From contig NW_020825358.1 of assembly GCF_003286085.1 (NCBI RefSeq), positions 62,001 to 126,000 on the forward strand: DNA of 64,000 nt, in the 5' to 3' direction. A program made the position numbers and the translations under genes. This stretch comes from Drosophila persimilis (Eukaryota; Arthropoda; Insecta; Diptera; Drosophilidae). Position 1 is the first letter of the stretch; each line of letters starts with the position of its first letter. Below the pieces are notes generated by a model, which was given only the letters and a program-made list of their open reading frames with translations, ran no database searches and had not been told where the DNA came from. Below, one piece after another: positions 1 through 12,460 of this stretch.

Positions 1-1044
1 ATTGGGTATGCAAATACATTTTTTTCCTTACCTACAGAGCCACCCTGTCCGTGCCCCGTGCCCCGTGCCCCTACCCTCACCCGCGGTACCCTCATATGAT
101 GCTGTGCCAGCATTTTGTTGCAGATCAGCGCTCGGCGACGGCGACGCGTCACGTCAGGATGAGTTCCGATGCGCCTCGAGCCGAGGAAAAACTGCGCCAG
201 AGAGAGAGAAAAATTACAATGGAGGCACAAAAACGTTGAGCTGGCAATGCAAAACCCACCTTAAAGGACACTAAAGGACCCTCTAAACGTGGCCATAGAG
301 CTATGGGCTTACAATTAGTGGCCTCCAAACGCATCGAAAGAGGCTAAAAACAGAGTAATTTATGAAATGGGGATAATGGTGAGGGATCAGCATTTCGTAT
401 GATAAATATAAAAAGATATCCCCTGCCCCCTGGCAAACCCTCAGGAGGAGGGCGAACGAACAGTAGTAAAAAAAAAAAAAAAAAATTTGACAGTTTCCGA
501 AAAAAGAAAAAAAAGGAAAAACACTGCCCTGGCCACGTGTACAGCTGGCCAGAGGACTCCCCCAAGAGATCCTGGACCGACCACGGACATTTACAAAAGG
601 CGTGCAAAATTTATAGAGGCACGCATTAAAAAATCCGCCGGGGCACGCTCGACTAACTGCTGGCAAACGCGCCCACGGCGCTGCCCCCCCCAAGACCGCA
701 GTGTCCTGCCAGGGTCCCCCCCCCCCCCCCTCCAGCTATGAATAAGCGACAGGACAATATATTTACGCAACTTCTTATGCTGCTGGCTGCTGGCTGCTGG
801 CCTTCCTGGGTGGTTGGTTGCCGGGTTGTTGCTTTTTCGAAAACAGAACTCAAGTGCTGTCGTTGTCCTGCCCTCCCCTCCCCTCCCCGCTCCCCTCCCC
901 TCTCTCTGTTTGCAGCATCTTGCCCCATTCGTTTGTGGCAGTTATCTTTCGGGTTCCTGCTGGGGCGAAAAGAAATGAAATTGTTTACTCCACTGTCATA
1001 TGCACGTGAGGCAATGTTGGTGGCGGCAGGGTCCCAGTTCCCTG

Positions 1045-1075
1045 TCCTCCTCCTCCTCCTCCTCCTCCTCCTCTC
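1045..1075 (+). repeat. (TCC)n trinucleotide microsatellite
   Basis: About ten TCC units in tandem. A pyrimidine-rich stretch of this kind also explains the glutamate-rich frame on the opposite strand. Confidence 0.9.
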
Positions 1076-4000
1076 CTGTGGCTATCAAAAAATGAGAACT
1101 TTTCCCAGCTTTTTCCCTCTCTCTGTGTGTGTGTGGGTTTTCTTTTCGGGCGAAAAACTCAACGTAATAATTCTTTTCCGCTTGGATAAGACGCGGAGGG
1201 CGGCACTGGGAGGGGGAGTGGCACTGGGGGATCCTTGCCTCGTAATTGTGCGCAATTTCAGTCGGACATGTCCTCTGTCTTGAGTCCTTGAGCTTAACTG
1301 TCGCTCTGTCTCTGTCTTTCTCTCTCTCTCTCTGTGTGCAGCGCCATTTTCTGTTTTGGTCTCTCCCCCGCCCCACACACATGCCACACATGCCACTGGC
1401 CCGCCCTCTGGTTCCACCATCATTCATGGGGCTTATTAAGGGACCAAGTAAAAATAAACATCACAGTCCATTTAACCGATTTTCAGGGCCCACAGCGTAT
1501 CATAAAATAAATATTTATATTCATAACAATGTCCTTCGGACGCTGTGCGAACCATCTTGATGATGAGCAAACAAACGAAAAGCGTGAGCATTTTTAATTT
1601 TGCAAAAACCCTCCATCGAGGGGGGGAGGAGGGGGGTACTCCGACACAGTCGCTCATTAAACCTAAACCGCGTATTAGCAGGCCGTAAATACAGGATGTG
1701 TGTGCCCTCGGATGGGATCTGTGGCTGGTTCTTAAATATGATAAATGCCGCGTATTGCCTTACAATTGGATTTAGGCCAGAGACAGAGCCACAGACAGAG
1801 CCACAGACAGGGCTCCCCCCCAAAGACAATAAATTAGTGGCGGACACACAACGATAATTGCACACATGCAGCGCTGCACAACAGCACAAAGGCCGAGACC
1901 CCATAATTATTGGCCAGAGGGACACGGGCTGCAGGGGGGGGGGGGGGGAGAAAAGTTTTTGCCAAATTTATACAAATTCCTGGCTGGAAGGGCGTAGGGG
2001 AGTGGGGCTGGCGCAGCTAGTGGAACGTGTTTCCAGACCAATTACTAGGTGGGGCGAGGGGGGGCGAGGGGTAGGGGCTCCGCATCATTATTATGGGCAG
2101 CGTGGCACCGCAATTATGTCGTCCAATTAATATCAACACAGCGGGAATCGGGAGTCCACTAAAAGTCCACTTGGAGTCCACTCGGAGAGTCCAGTGAATG
2201 CATTTTATGCATAAGCTATTTATGAAATTTATTGTCTTAAATGGTCAAAGCCCCTCCTTCCCCCCCACGCGACCACCCCGGAGGGGGGTAGGCCTGCTGC
2301 CAGTTCAAATCGATTTCGATTTCGGTGGCTAAAGAGACACCAGGGCGGTGCCCCAGAGAGAGACAAACATCCATCAAGCTGTCAATATGGCCATACATAT
2401 GCAATTGGAGCCCAATGCCGATCGCCGGCCACAAGGTGTCTGCATAATTATGAGCCGTAACTGCGGGCCAAAAACTTGCTAAATTTATTATAATTTCCAC
2501 ACTTTCGGGCCACCGTTTTTTAGGCCCCGGTCACGTCTTGTGTGTCAGTGTCATTACATTGATAGACCTGGCAACGCAGCTGCCACTGCCGCAGGACCAG
2601 CAGCAGGACCAGGACCTCTGCTCGAGCTCGAGCCTTTTAATTAACAATAAAGTTGAAATTTTTATTACGCAAATGCAACTCTTTAATCCCGCTGGGGCCC
2701 GTGGCTGGGGGAGGGGGGGGGCCCAACTAGTTTTTCCATCGAGTCGTGACGTTTTATTAAATTACGCATTCAGCTCGTTTCGCACACAATGAATCTGCAG
2801 CTGCAACTGCAACTGTGCCACAGATCGCAGGCGGGATAAGCTTATCCTAGGCTCCCGTTCTGCGGCTTTTGTGGCTGCCACTTATCGCCGTCCCCCCCGG
2901 TCCCCCCCCGTCCCCGCCGTCCCCTAATTGAATTTACAAGTAACCAAAAATGGGTGGAGTGCAGACGCAGACACTCGGCTGGCCTTTCTCTCATCTTATT
3001 AACATGTTAAGCCGCACATTGTAATTCATATTTATATAAAATACCTGTCTATAGTACATACAGAGGGTTCCTCGGCGTGGTCCTGGTCCTTGGCACAGCC
3101 CTCGGGTGTCAACGGCGACATCCTGATGGATTACAGGCAAATTACTGCCAGCTTTGCCATAAATTTCGATGGGCTTTTAATGAATTTAATGGGCCGCGAC
3201 ATGCGGCAGGATCTGCAGGATCTGCAGGATAATGCAGTGCGTTGAAAGGATCGGATCTGGTTAGCCAGATCGCCAAAGATATACACTCGTGGCCGGTACT
3301 GTACCCGCCTCAACCGGAAAGCCTGGCCCATTAACAATGATAGATTTTGCTTTTAGTTGTGGCCCTGTTCTTGTTTTTTGTGTTTCTTGTGTTTTTGCAT
3401 TCAAAAACCCGTGATAATTATGCCTGAAAATGCATTTAGCATTAAGTTAATTATTTTCCATTCCATTCGAAGCCCCAGAAGCGGGTCTGGGGACTGACTT
3501 TATGGCCGGCTTGCACGCACTTGTCGGGGCGGCCAGATAGTGGCCGTTGATAAGGGCGAAAGCCCTCAAAGTGCTCTCGTATCTAGTTTGATAGCAGTGG
3601 CAGCGGCAGTGGCAGTGGCAGCGGCAGTTGCAACAATGTTGCATGTCCGGATAGGTTCTGGCAGTATCGCCTAATTATGGGCGGACTATCGCTCATCAAA
3701 TATGCAGTTGGCAGAACAGCAACAGAAAGATATACGATTGCAAATCATGAAACGTGAATGGGAGTGGTGGACAGGGGGGGGGAGGGGGGGTGGAGGGGTG
3801 CCCTGCAATTAGCACGTTGTATTCCCGATCGGATAAATTGAATTTGCTAACCGACTGCCCCCCCTCCCCGCCCCCCCACGCAAGCGAAAACCCAACACGA
3901 GGTGAGTTTTCTTCACCTGTGCCGCTCGCTCTCGCCCTCTCTCGCTCTCGCCAACAAATCGATATGCGGGGCACAACCACATCCACATCTATGCAGCGTA

Positions 4001-4089
4001 CCCATCCTCTGGCCTCTGATAGCATGACGACATGGCAAGGCGCACAGGAAACCGAGCATGGGGCATGCCAGACGCGACACCGACGAAGA

Positions 4090-4330
4090 CCCATAACCAT
4101 AACCAGGACCACGACCAGGACCACCACCAGGACCAGGACCAGGACTGGGCCGAAACCCAAACCCAGACTCTGAGCCAGAGCCAGTCCAATCCCCAACTGC
4201 GGGGCACACACTGGCGGCAGCAACTGCTGACTGGCAACGTTAAAACCGGTAAATCTTCATAGAGTTTGCTGCGTGTGTTGCCCTGTCCTGCCCTGCCCTG
4301 TCCTGTCCTGCCTTGTCCTGCCTTGTCCTG
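4090..4330 (+). repeat. Degenerate 6- to 12-bp minisatellites (ACCAGG, then CCTGT/CCTGC)
   Basis: Two neighbouring arrays. Positions 4095-4195 repeat ACCAGG and ACCACG-like units. Positions 4275-4330 repeat CCTGT, CCTGC and CCTTGT units. They produce long open frames in several phases without amino-acid complexity, so I do not call them coding. Confidence 0.7.
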
Positions 4331-5275
4331 CGATGTTTTCGCTCTGCCATGTCGCAAGAAGGAGAGCCAGCGGCCACGTTGGTTCTTCGATGGGGTTTGT
4401 GCCTTTTCAAAGGACAAGGCAAGGGACACATGTGGTAGTCGATCCATGAAATGGGAAGAATGCTGGGAGAATCTTCGAAATTGAGATGGAAGTATATTTG
4501 CGGTATTTAAGGGTATTTTTGATGCATTTTCTGGTATATTCCGATATCAGGTTAGTATTAAAAATGAGCTCAGAGCAAGGCATCATTGTGGGACGTGCTG
4601 CACCATCGAGTGCCCCCGTGTGGCACCACCAGAAGGCTCTTACGCGGGGATCCCAGGCAAAAAGCAGCCCTCCTGCCGCCGAGGAGCGTGTCTCGCAGGC
4701 AGATTCCAACAAAATCCACCCAAGAAATAGATGTAGGGGCCTTCATATGCAAGACAAGGCCTAGATTCTGAAGAAATCGCCACAGAATGGGCCCCAGGCA
4801 GGCGGCCACAGCAAACCAAAGATCTCGGGACCTTCGATCCTGTCTTGTTTGGCATCTCCTTGGCGTTGTATATCGTATTCTCTCGCCCCGTTGTAGGGCA
4901 TCCCAAGTGTCCTGGCAATTCAGTGTGGCTTTCCTTCTTGTTTGCCGTCGCAGGCAGACAACATTGCCGCTGCCATGTGCCGACGATGAGGGTTTATTTC
5001 ATGCTTACTTTGGCTTTCTTTGCCAGCCCCCGTCCTCAGCCCCAATGCTAAGCCCAGATCCTCAAAACATCCCCCACCTTAAAACCACCCCCCATACCAT
5101 TCGTTGAGGGGGGGGGGGGGGGGATTCTCTGGTTTGCTACTTTTGCACATTCTTTTCAATTTCAGCGGCGACTTTCGGGGTGGAGAGGAGGGGAGGGGAG
5201 GGTAGAGGAGGGTTGGCCGAGGCATTTTCTTTTGCAAAACTTTTGCAATTTTCTATTAAAGCAATACACACATGG

Positions 5276-5276
<1 letters not shown>

Positions 5277-5309
<33 letters not shown>

Positions 5310-5345
5310 TGGTGGTTTGTTCTCTCTATGTGTGTGTGTGTGTGC
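5277..5345 (+). repeat. (GT)n microsatellite, interrupted
   Basis: A pure GT tract at about 5277-5308 is followed by a GTGG interruption and a second GT tract at about 5328-5345. Confidence 0.95.
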
Positions 5346-5665
5346 GTGGGTTTTTCCTATTTTCCATATAAAATGGTAAATTTTCTTTATGTGGCCTTTG
5401 TTAGTTTTTCCACCCATGCGAAATGCTTTCATACCGTCATTCCCCCCGCACCCCCTTCCTCCCTTTTAACTCTCGCATTTATTCAGGAAATTCTGCAAAT
5501 GTATTTACAAGGAGCTCTTCTACGGCCGTGCCGCCGCCATGTTTGTTCGCTCGCAACCTCAAAACTTTCTATACGCATTTTCCCCAAATTGCGTGGCATT
5601 TTCATCTTTTCAAAAACCGACAAGTTTTTTGGCTTTTGAAAGGCATTCGAAGAGATAGCACTTCG

Positions 5666-5689
5666 CTCTCTCTCTCTCTCTCTCTCTCG
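5666..5689 (+). repeat. (CT)n microsatellite
   Basis: About twelve CT units. GA/CT tracts are known binding substrates of GAGA factor and CLAMP in Drosophila; whether this one is bound cannot be read from sequence. Confidence 0.9.
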
Positions 5690-5765
5690 CTTTTTGCTGT
5701 GGCATTTGCTTTTAGCTGAATTTCCCAATTGGTTTCCGCCACTGGATCTTAAAGCTTTAACTCCT

Positions 5766-5810
5766 GGACGGGATGGCTGGCTGGCTGGACGGGATGGCTG
5801 GCTGGCTGGC
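5766..5810 (+). repeat. Two tandem copies of a ~22-bp GGACGGGATGGCTGGCTGGCT unit
   Basis: A unit of GGACGGGAT followed by GGCTGGCTGGCT occurs twice in direct tandem, nested with a 4-bp GGCT microsatellite. Confidence 0.8.
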
Positions 5811-7119
5811 GCCTGTGCGCTCGCCCGTTGGCGTGTGCCTAATCAGGCAGCGTGTCCAAAGCTCGTTCATGCCTCAATGATGACATAAGCTTAACACTTG
5901 AGCGCCGCACGCAGCAGCAATCGAGGAGGGGTGGAAGGGGGGGGGAACAACACTTCAAAGGTTCGATGCACCCGCCGGCGGGTGGGGGGGGGGGGGTGAG
6001 GGGGGTGGATGGGGCCAATCGAGTGCATCAAAATGTGTAAAAATATACTCGTGTTCTTGAAATCATCGATCCCGAACAGCAGGCCATCAATCCTCATTGT
6101 TTTCCAGACATTTCCTGGAATATTTTCTACTCCAGTTTCCCATTTCCCCCTCTAAGCCTTGGACCCCGTCGTGCAACCTTTTGGGCCATCAATCTTATCT
6201 ATATCGTATCTTTAGCCAAAACCACATCCTATCTCCAGCCCAAAGCCCAAAGCCCAAAGCCCTCTTTAGCAGCTTTTGTCTTTCCATTCTCTCTCTCTGT
6301 CTCTCTCTGGCCCCACATTTGTGGCACACACAGGTGGAGCGTTGGAGACAATGTTGGGCGGCACAGGAACCAGGAACCAGGACTCTAATGTGCAGCCCGT
6401 TTCGAGCCATTTTCTATTTTTATGTGCGCACAAAACTGTAAAAACGGGAAAAGTTGGTTGCCCGGGGGGAGGGGGGGGGCACCATAACGGTGGCCATAAC
6501 AACACGGAGGGCCAGAACGAGGGCCAGCGACACAGCGAGACCAACGAACGACCAAGTTAACTGCATTTTAACGCGCTTTTCAATTTGGAACGGATATAAT
6601 TTATAGACGACTGACTGGCGCGCCCCGCTTATGTGTCCCGGCTCCGAGTCCGGGTCCGAGTCCGAGTCCGGGTCCCGGGTCCGAGGCGGATGCGGAGACG
6701 GCAGTCTGTTTGCTTGAAAATTGAACCTTGCGCTTGACTGCCTCCACTGAGGGATCCTCACAGCCTCGCTGGGGCTCTATCTGCCCTGGCATATTTATCT
6801 AGATTTTGTTTTGGCCTCCAACCACGGCCCCGGCCCCGCCCCCGCCCCGCCCCGCCAGGCTGTTAATGTGCAAAATTTAATAATAACGGCGGCGGTTAAA
6901 GAGTTTAATGCAAATGCAATTTAATGCAAGTTTTCCTGTGCCCCTTTGGACAGGTCCTCCTGTGGCGCCTCCCTGGAGTCTGTTCTTAAAGACACTCCTG
7001 CGAGGGCGGGGGGGGGGTCAACGGCGACTATTTTCTGGCCAAATTTGTCTATGACTGCAAGTGACTGCCTGTCTGGCACTCGTCTTCGTCTTGGTCCAAC
7101 CGTTGCTGCCACTGTTGCG

Positions 7120-7275
7120 GCCCCTTTCCAGCCCCTTTCTAGCCCCCTTCCTGGCCCTTTCCAGCCCCCTTGCTGTCCCCTTTCTAGCCCCCGTTCCTGC
7201 CCCTTTCTAGCCCCCTTCCAGCCCCCTTCCAGCCCCTTTCTAGCCCCCTTGCTGCCCCCCTTTCCAGCCCCCTTG
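7120..7275 (+). repeat. Degenerate CCCCTTTCTAG/CCCCTTCC minisatellite
   Basis: Roughly a dozen imperfect copies of an 11- to 13-bp motif alternating CCCCTTTCTAG and CCCCCTTCCAG. It accounts for long proline/serine frames on the + strand and glycine/lysine frames on the - strand. Confidence 0.75.
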
Positions 7276-8778
7276 CCATCCTCTGCTGATGTTGAACTTT
7301 TTCCACGCTTTTCTGGCGTTCCTTCGTTGTTTTTTTTTTCGGCTGTCCTGTCCAGCAACGCGAACATTTTCCACTCCTTTGCAGCCACTGTCTGCGTGCT
7401 TAAATTGAACAATAACCCTAAGTTGTCGTCCTCGAAATAATATTTTCTGTGCTCTCCCATGTTGATTTCTCTCATACAAAATGTGCGTCTGCCTCGCTCG
7501 CTCTCTCTCTGCGTCTCCCTGCTGCTCTGTCTGTCTCTTTCTCTTTCTCTACCTTTCTTATTTACTCGGCGAACAACAGCGAAAATCGCAAAGCAATCAA
7601 ATAAAATTTGAATAAAAGATTTTTGTCTGCCGTTGATTTGCGAAAATCTACGAACAACAACGCGACTGGCAATGGGGCGGGGGGGGGGGGGAGGGAGATG
7701 GGGCTGATGGGAGGCGTTACAACTGAAAATGAGGGGCGGCAACTTGTGAGTTTTTCCCTTTGAGGGGGGGGCGGGGGGTGGTGCCTCATGTATGTGTATC
7801 TGGCAGGTTTTTACCAGGAAAATGTGAGTACAGTTTTGGCCAAGTTTTATTCGAATAAAAGCGTCTGCCGGGCAGGGAAAGCCTTCAATGAAGATTTATT
7901 TATAGTTTTCTCAGGACTTTAGTTAAGAGCTCAATTGGTGGCTAATTCCGTTCCCTTTTATTGGAATAAAGTGCACCGGAAAAAACTCTTTTTTTCCACT
8001 TTTTAAAGCAAATTCTTTTAGCCACCAGTTGCCGCCCCGAATTTGTGGCCGAAACATGACCCTGAACCGAGTCGGAATTTATGTTGACATTGACCTTGAC
8101 CAAAATATACTTGAAATGCAAATTAGTGGAGACCCAGAGACCCAGTCCCAGACCCAGTCCCAGTCCCAGACCCAGACCCAAATAAAAAACAAAAACTCAT
8201 TATAAAGCGACCCAAAACAGAAGACACCGAACCCCGCCCGCACTTCGCCCCTGGGAACCCCTGGGAACTTTGGTCTAATTTCATTTCATACCAAATTACA
8301 CCCCCCTCCCCTCCTACCGCCCCCAAAACGATGACGTCACCAAGGCAAAGAAGAAATACGGAAGCCAGGAGCCAAAACCTAATTAGCCACTTGCTGTCGT
8401 CGCCCTCCACCCCCCCGTTCTCCCCCGCCGCCGCCGCCCTGCCATCATTTTCAGTGTCACCCCCCCCCTCCCCCCCAGCGAAGGCTGACCCAAAGAAGGG
8501 ACCAACTGTCCTTTGGCCAAAAGGAAAAGGCGGCGAAGAGAAAAAAAGTTTATTAACACGCGAAAAAGGCCACAAAGAGAGAGAGAGAGGGAGAGAGGGG
8601 GGGATATTTACGCAATGCGCAGAGGATGAGGATGGGGTCGGTGGGGGGTGTGTGTGGGGGGGGGGGATGACCTCGTTACGAAAGTGTTGAAAATGCCGCT
8701 GACCGCAAATTGAGGCTGCGATGCGCTGCGGCCCGGGGGTCAAAGTTTGCTGCAAGTGTCGGCCGCTAATATAATTAA

Positions 8779-8922
8779 CACTCTCTCTCCCTTTCTCTCT
8801 CTCTCTCTCTCTCTTTCTCCCTCTCTCTCTCTCTGTGGCACTCTCTTTGCCAACCGCTCTCTTGCTCTCCCTCTCTCTCTCTCTCTCTCTGTGTGTGTGT
8901 CTCTCTCGTTCTCTCTTTCTCG
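8779..8922 (+). repeat. CT-rich (GA on the other strand) microsatellite block
   Basis: Several long CT tracts with TTTC and GTGT interruptions over about 140 bp, the longest polypyrimidine block of the left flank. The complementary strand reads GAGAGA repeatedly. Confidence 0.9.
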
Positions 8923-10589
8923 CCACCGAGGAGGCAGAGCAATTTGCCGTCACTTGGAACAGGCGCCCAGCAAACGCCAGAAGACGGTAAAAGTTTTTAA
9001 TTAAATTCTGCTGCCGAGGCTGGAGGCGTGGCTAGACGTGGCTGTGTATCTGTGTATCTGTGTGCGCTGTCCTTGCCCCTGAGCCGGGCTGTAGGTGTGA
9101 ATGGGCCACAGAGTTGGCTGCCAAGAAGGTGGCAGGCGAACAGGAACCGAACCTGGAAATTATCCAAGGAGAAGGCAAGGGCCTGCGAGAGAGAGAGAGA
9201 GACCTCTTGAGAGCTCCTGAGATGGATCATCTCTCTGGATGGACAGCCCAAAGGCGTTTCAAGGAGCAAAAAGTACAGACTTAATCCACACACGACTCTG
9301 GGCATCAATTACAAGAGCAACAGTGGCCGTAAACCCCATAATAAACCACCACTTGACTCGGGACGCTCCTGTAACACGCAATTACCATTCATTCGAGAGG
9401 GAGAGGGGTGGGCAGGGCTGGGCTGCAATTAAAATGGCAAAATGGCAATCCCTCCAGGCAGGCCTGACACACGGACAATGCAAATTAGCACTTATGCCGT
9501 TCGATTATTGCCAATTGCCAATTGCCAATCGATTGGCGGCGGCAGGGGCCACACAAAACCGATGTCCTGTGCGGCAGGAGGCCCGTCCTTGGGCCCTACC
9601 CTCTCGAGGGTATCTGTTGCGAGGCATTTGCATAATTTGCATATAATTCTCTGTCGCACAGTTAGAAAAATATCCGCATGACAAAAGGCAGGACTGGAGG
9701 ACAGCGAAAGGGTTCGCTCTTGCGGCGTGTGAAAATTTCAAGACAGCTGCCACGAATGCCGCTCCTTCACACACCTTCGGAGCCCAACCATCCATTATCC
9801 TTCGACTGCAGTCTATAAATATCCAGGCTCTGGCATTGACAGGCTCCGCTGCGGCGGTTAAAACTTTTCCACGCGGCCAAAGTTTTCACGCAGCGACAGC
9901 TTAAAACAATAAAAAGTAGCCCCCCCCCCTCCCCCCGGAAAAGGGGCAGGGGACAAGGGGCAGGGGACCGGGGGCAATGGGGCAAACAAAGTTAGCGAAT
10001 CATTTGGCATTTTGCGACAACTTGCCGAAGCATTTAAAGTTTTGGCTGCCACGAAAATGAACTCCGTGGCGGAAAATGACACCCAAGACGGTCCGAAACG
10101 GGTCAAAGGGGGGATATGGCCAGGTCTAGGCACAAGAAGTGATCCCCAATGAGTGGAAAGCAGCTTTAGAAAGGAGAAGAACAGGCCGGGATGGATGGAG
10201 AAAGCCTTTGGGCTAGCTCGGGGCCGCCTTTCGCCATGAAGCCACAGCTGGAAGCCGCAGCCAGAGGCAACCTGTAGGCAACCGCTGCACCACTGCACCG
10301 CTGCACCACAGTTGAGCAAATTTCAATTTCAGGCATCATAAACTCGCGTCGAGAATTGCCGAAATTGAAATGGGCCCGAGACAAAGGCACATATCGGTTG
10401 GTTGGCTCGCCGATTCGGAAGCCAATTAACACGCCATAAAACCGGGAGTCGACTCGAGTGGAGTGGAGTGGAGTGGAGCTACGGCAAACGGTAGCGCATT
10501 GCAATTAGCCAGGCTAATTAAGTCGCGCCCATGAATAGGTAGGAGCCGAAAACGTGGCTTATAATGAGCCAATTTGCATGTTTAAGAGC

Positions 10590-10640
10590 CGCATTAAGGC
10601 ATTAAGGCATTAAGCATTAAGGCATTAAGGCATTCAATGC
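10590..10640 (+). repeat. (GCATTAAG)n short tandem repeat
   Basis: Five to six tandem copies of an 8- to 9-bp GCATTAAG(G) unit, closed by the inverted GCATTCAATGCC at 10631-10641. Confidence 0.85.
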
Positions 10641-12261
10641 CTTCCACTGTCAAACAGCCTTCCATTGCATTCCAGGGCCCCCCCCCCCGGGATGGCCTAT
10701 AAATTTCGGCACTCGGCCATGTCCAAATATGTGGCTGCCACATGCAACCCCCATGTGAGGGACGATTCCTTTCCGTTGCAGACATTCGTTTGGCCAAAAC
10801 GAAAGCAGGGAACAGGGGGGGCAAGGGGGCAAGGGGGCAGGGGGGCAGGGGCCAGTCACATTTGGGCCAGTGGCTATTTGGCCAGCCATTTGTCTGCCGC
10901 AGACACAGCGATGACGACGGGGCGTGCATTTTGTTTGCCGAGAAACCCAAAAAAAAGGGAAACGGCAATGGTTTTTGGGGGGGGGGAGGGGGAAGCCAAC
11001 TTATGATTAATTGCCCCTTGCAGGCGCCGGTCCAACCTCCATTTGAAGACCCAAGACCCAAGAACTTCACTTGTTAATGCAACAAAAAATTAACGCAAAT
11101 TATTTCAACGCATGCTGCAAATGATGGCCTCCCCGGGGGCGTGACGGTGGGGCAAAGAACCGTATTTAGTTGGTAATTAAAATTGATGCGAGAGAGCGGA
11201 AAAAAAAACGGCTGCCATGGCAGAGGTCTTTAAAGACGATCAGCAGATTAAATGCTTAAATGCTTAAAAGCCACAACGCAAGATGCCTCAAATGATTGGC
11301 TACACCCGTGCCCCCCGTGGCCCCCCCGTGCCCCTCCGTTCGGTGGCCAATTGAATCATCATTATTGGAACCATTGAGGGCCTCGCTCCCACTTTAGATC
11401 GCTGAATGGACCTGCACTTCAGCCGGCAGACGGCACAAATTTTTTTGCAATTGTATCTACGGGATATCCCATCCAGAGCTGCCACTTGTAATTGTATCTA
11501 TGCTTGAAGCAGCGGCAGCGGCAGCTCCCAATCAACCGCACTAATGAAGCCCATTCAAAGTGCAATGATATACTATACTCGTATCTAACCAGCAGCCCCC
11601 CCCCCCCCCCTAGCACCCCCCCCTGCTACGGCTTGGCGTCGATTTTAATGGGCGCGAATATTAATGACATTTCCATTGCATTTGGCCAGGCCAAAAGAAG
11701 CAGCAAGGGAGAGGGAGATAGAGAGAGAGCTGGAATACTCTTGTCAGCATAATTATGAGCCAGCCCCTCCCTCCCCCCCCCCCCCCCCCCTTCTGGCGAT
11801 GAATGTCTATCCAGCCATCCATCCATCCATCTATCTCCTGCTGCTGCGATTTTTCTGTAATTATTTGAATACCCTGGAGGGAGGGGGGAGGGGCTGAGGG
11901 GTGCCAAGGCTCCTTCGAACAGGGTATCAAATGTGGCCAGGTTTGTTTTCCATATTTTCAATATGGTGGGAGGGGGTTGGGGGGCGTGGCAGCGGCCATG
12001 CGAAACCCTCTTTTGGGCAGCGTTTCGCGCCAAAGTTAAAGTGCAGCTGTGGCTGTGGCTGTGGCAGTGGCAGTGGCTGCCTCTGTGTTGCATGCTTCAA
12101 TGCATATCCACTTGCCGAGCAGCCAACCAAGAGCTCGAGGGGCAGTGGCAAAATGGAGTTGTTGTTGCTGCCGCTGTTGTGGCAATACCTTGAAGTACGA
12201 GAATTATTTTCGCTTTTCTTTATTTCCATGTTGCCATAATTGCGTCGTAGTCCCCCCCGTC

Positions 12262-12318
12262 CCCTCTCCCTGCCCCTCGCCCTGCCCCTCGCCCTGCCCC
12301 TCGCCCTGCCCCTCGCCT
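12262..12318 (+). repeat. 12-bp CCCTGCCCCTCG minisatellite, about 4 copies
   Basis: A 12-bp unit repeats in perfect tandem four times. The opposite strand reads GEGQGEGQ in one frame, a translation artefact rather than a protein repeat. Confidence 0.85.
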
Positions 12319-12421
12319 GCTGCAATTCTTTCATCAAAGTGCGCCTCATCAGCGTGGAAAAAAAACTGCTCCCCATCTGAGAGGGGGGTGGAGGGCGCAG
12401 AGGGAAACCTCTTCATACACT

Positions 12422-12460
12422 TCTCTCTCTTCCTCTCCCTCTCTCTCTCTCTCTCTCTCT
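12422..12460 (+). repeat. (CT)n microsatellite
   Basis: CT tract with two CCT interruptions in its first half and a clean run at the end. Confidence 0.9.

Larger units (their letters stand above)
1..8000. other. Gene-free, microsatellite-rich DNA (left part)
   Basis: I see no convincing coding exon here. Open frames on both strands are low-complexity by-products of C/G runs, CT tracts and GT tracts. Dense C or G homopolymers occur at 716-730, 1934-1948 and 5108-5123, with triplet TCC repeats near 1045-1073. A degenerate run of CCCCTTTCTAG-like units fills 7120-7270. The texture (AT-rich islands such as 2960-3060 between GC-rich simple repeats) looks like a large intron or intergenic regulatory DNA. 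If the synteny guess of region 67C holds, introns of the large neighbouring dpr genes are a candidate, but I saw no Ig-domain exon. Confidence 0.6.

Noticed and set aside
6921..7742. 273-aa - strand frame rich in KGAGKGGSKGARKG
   Set aside because: A translation of the degenerate CCCCTTTCTAG minisatellite.
8123..8953. 276-aa - strand frame with RERERE
   Set aside because: A reading of CT microsatellites; arginine-glutamate alternation is the signature of GA repeats.
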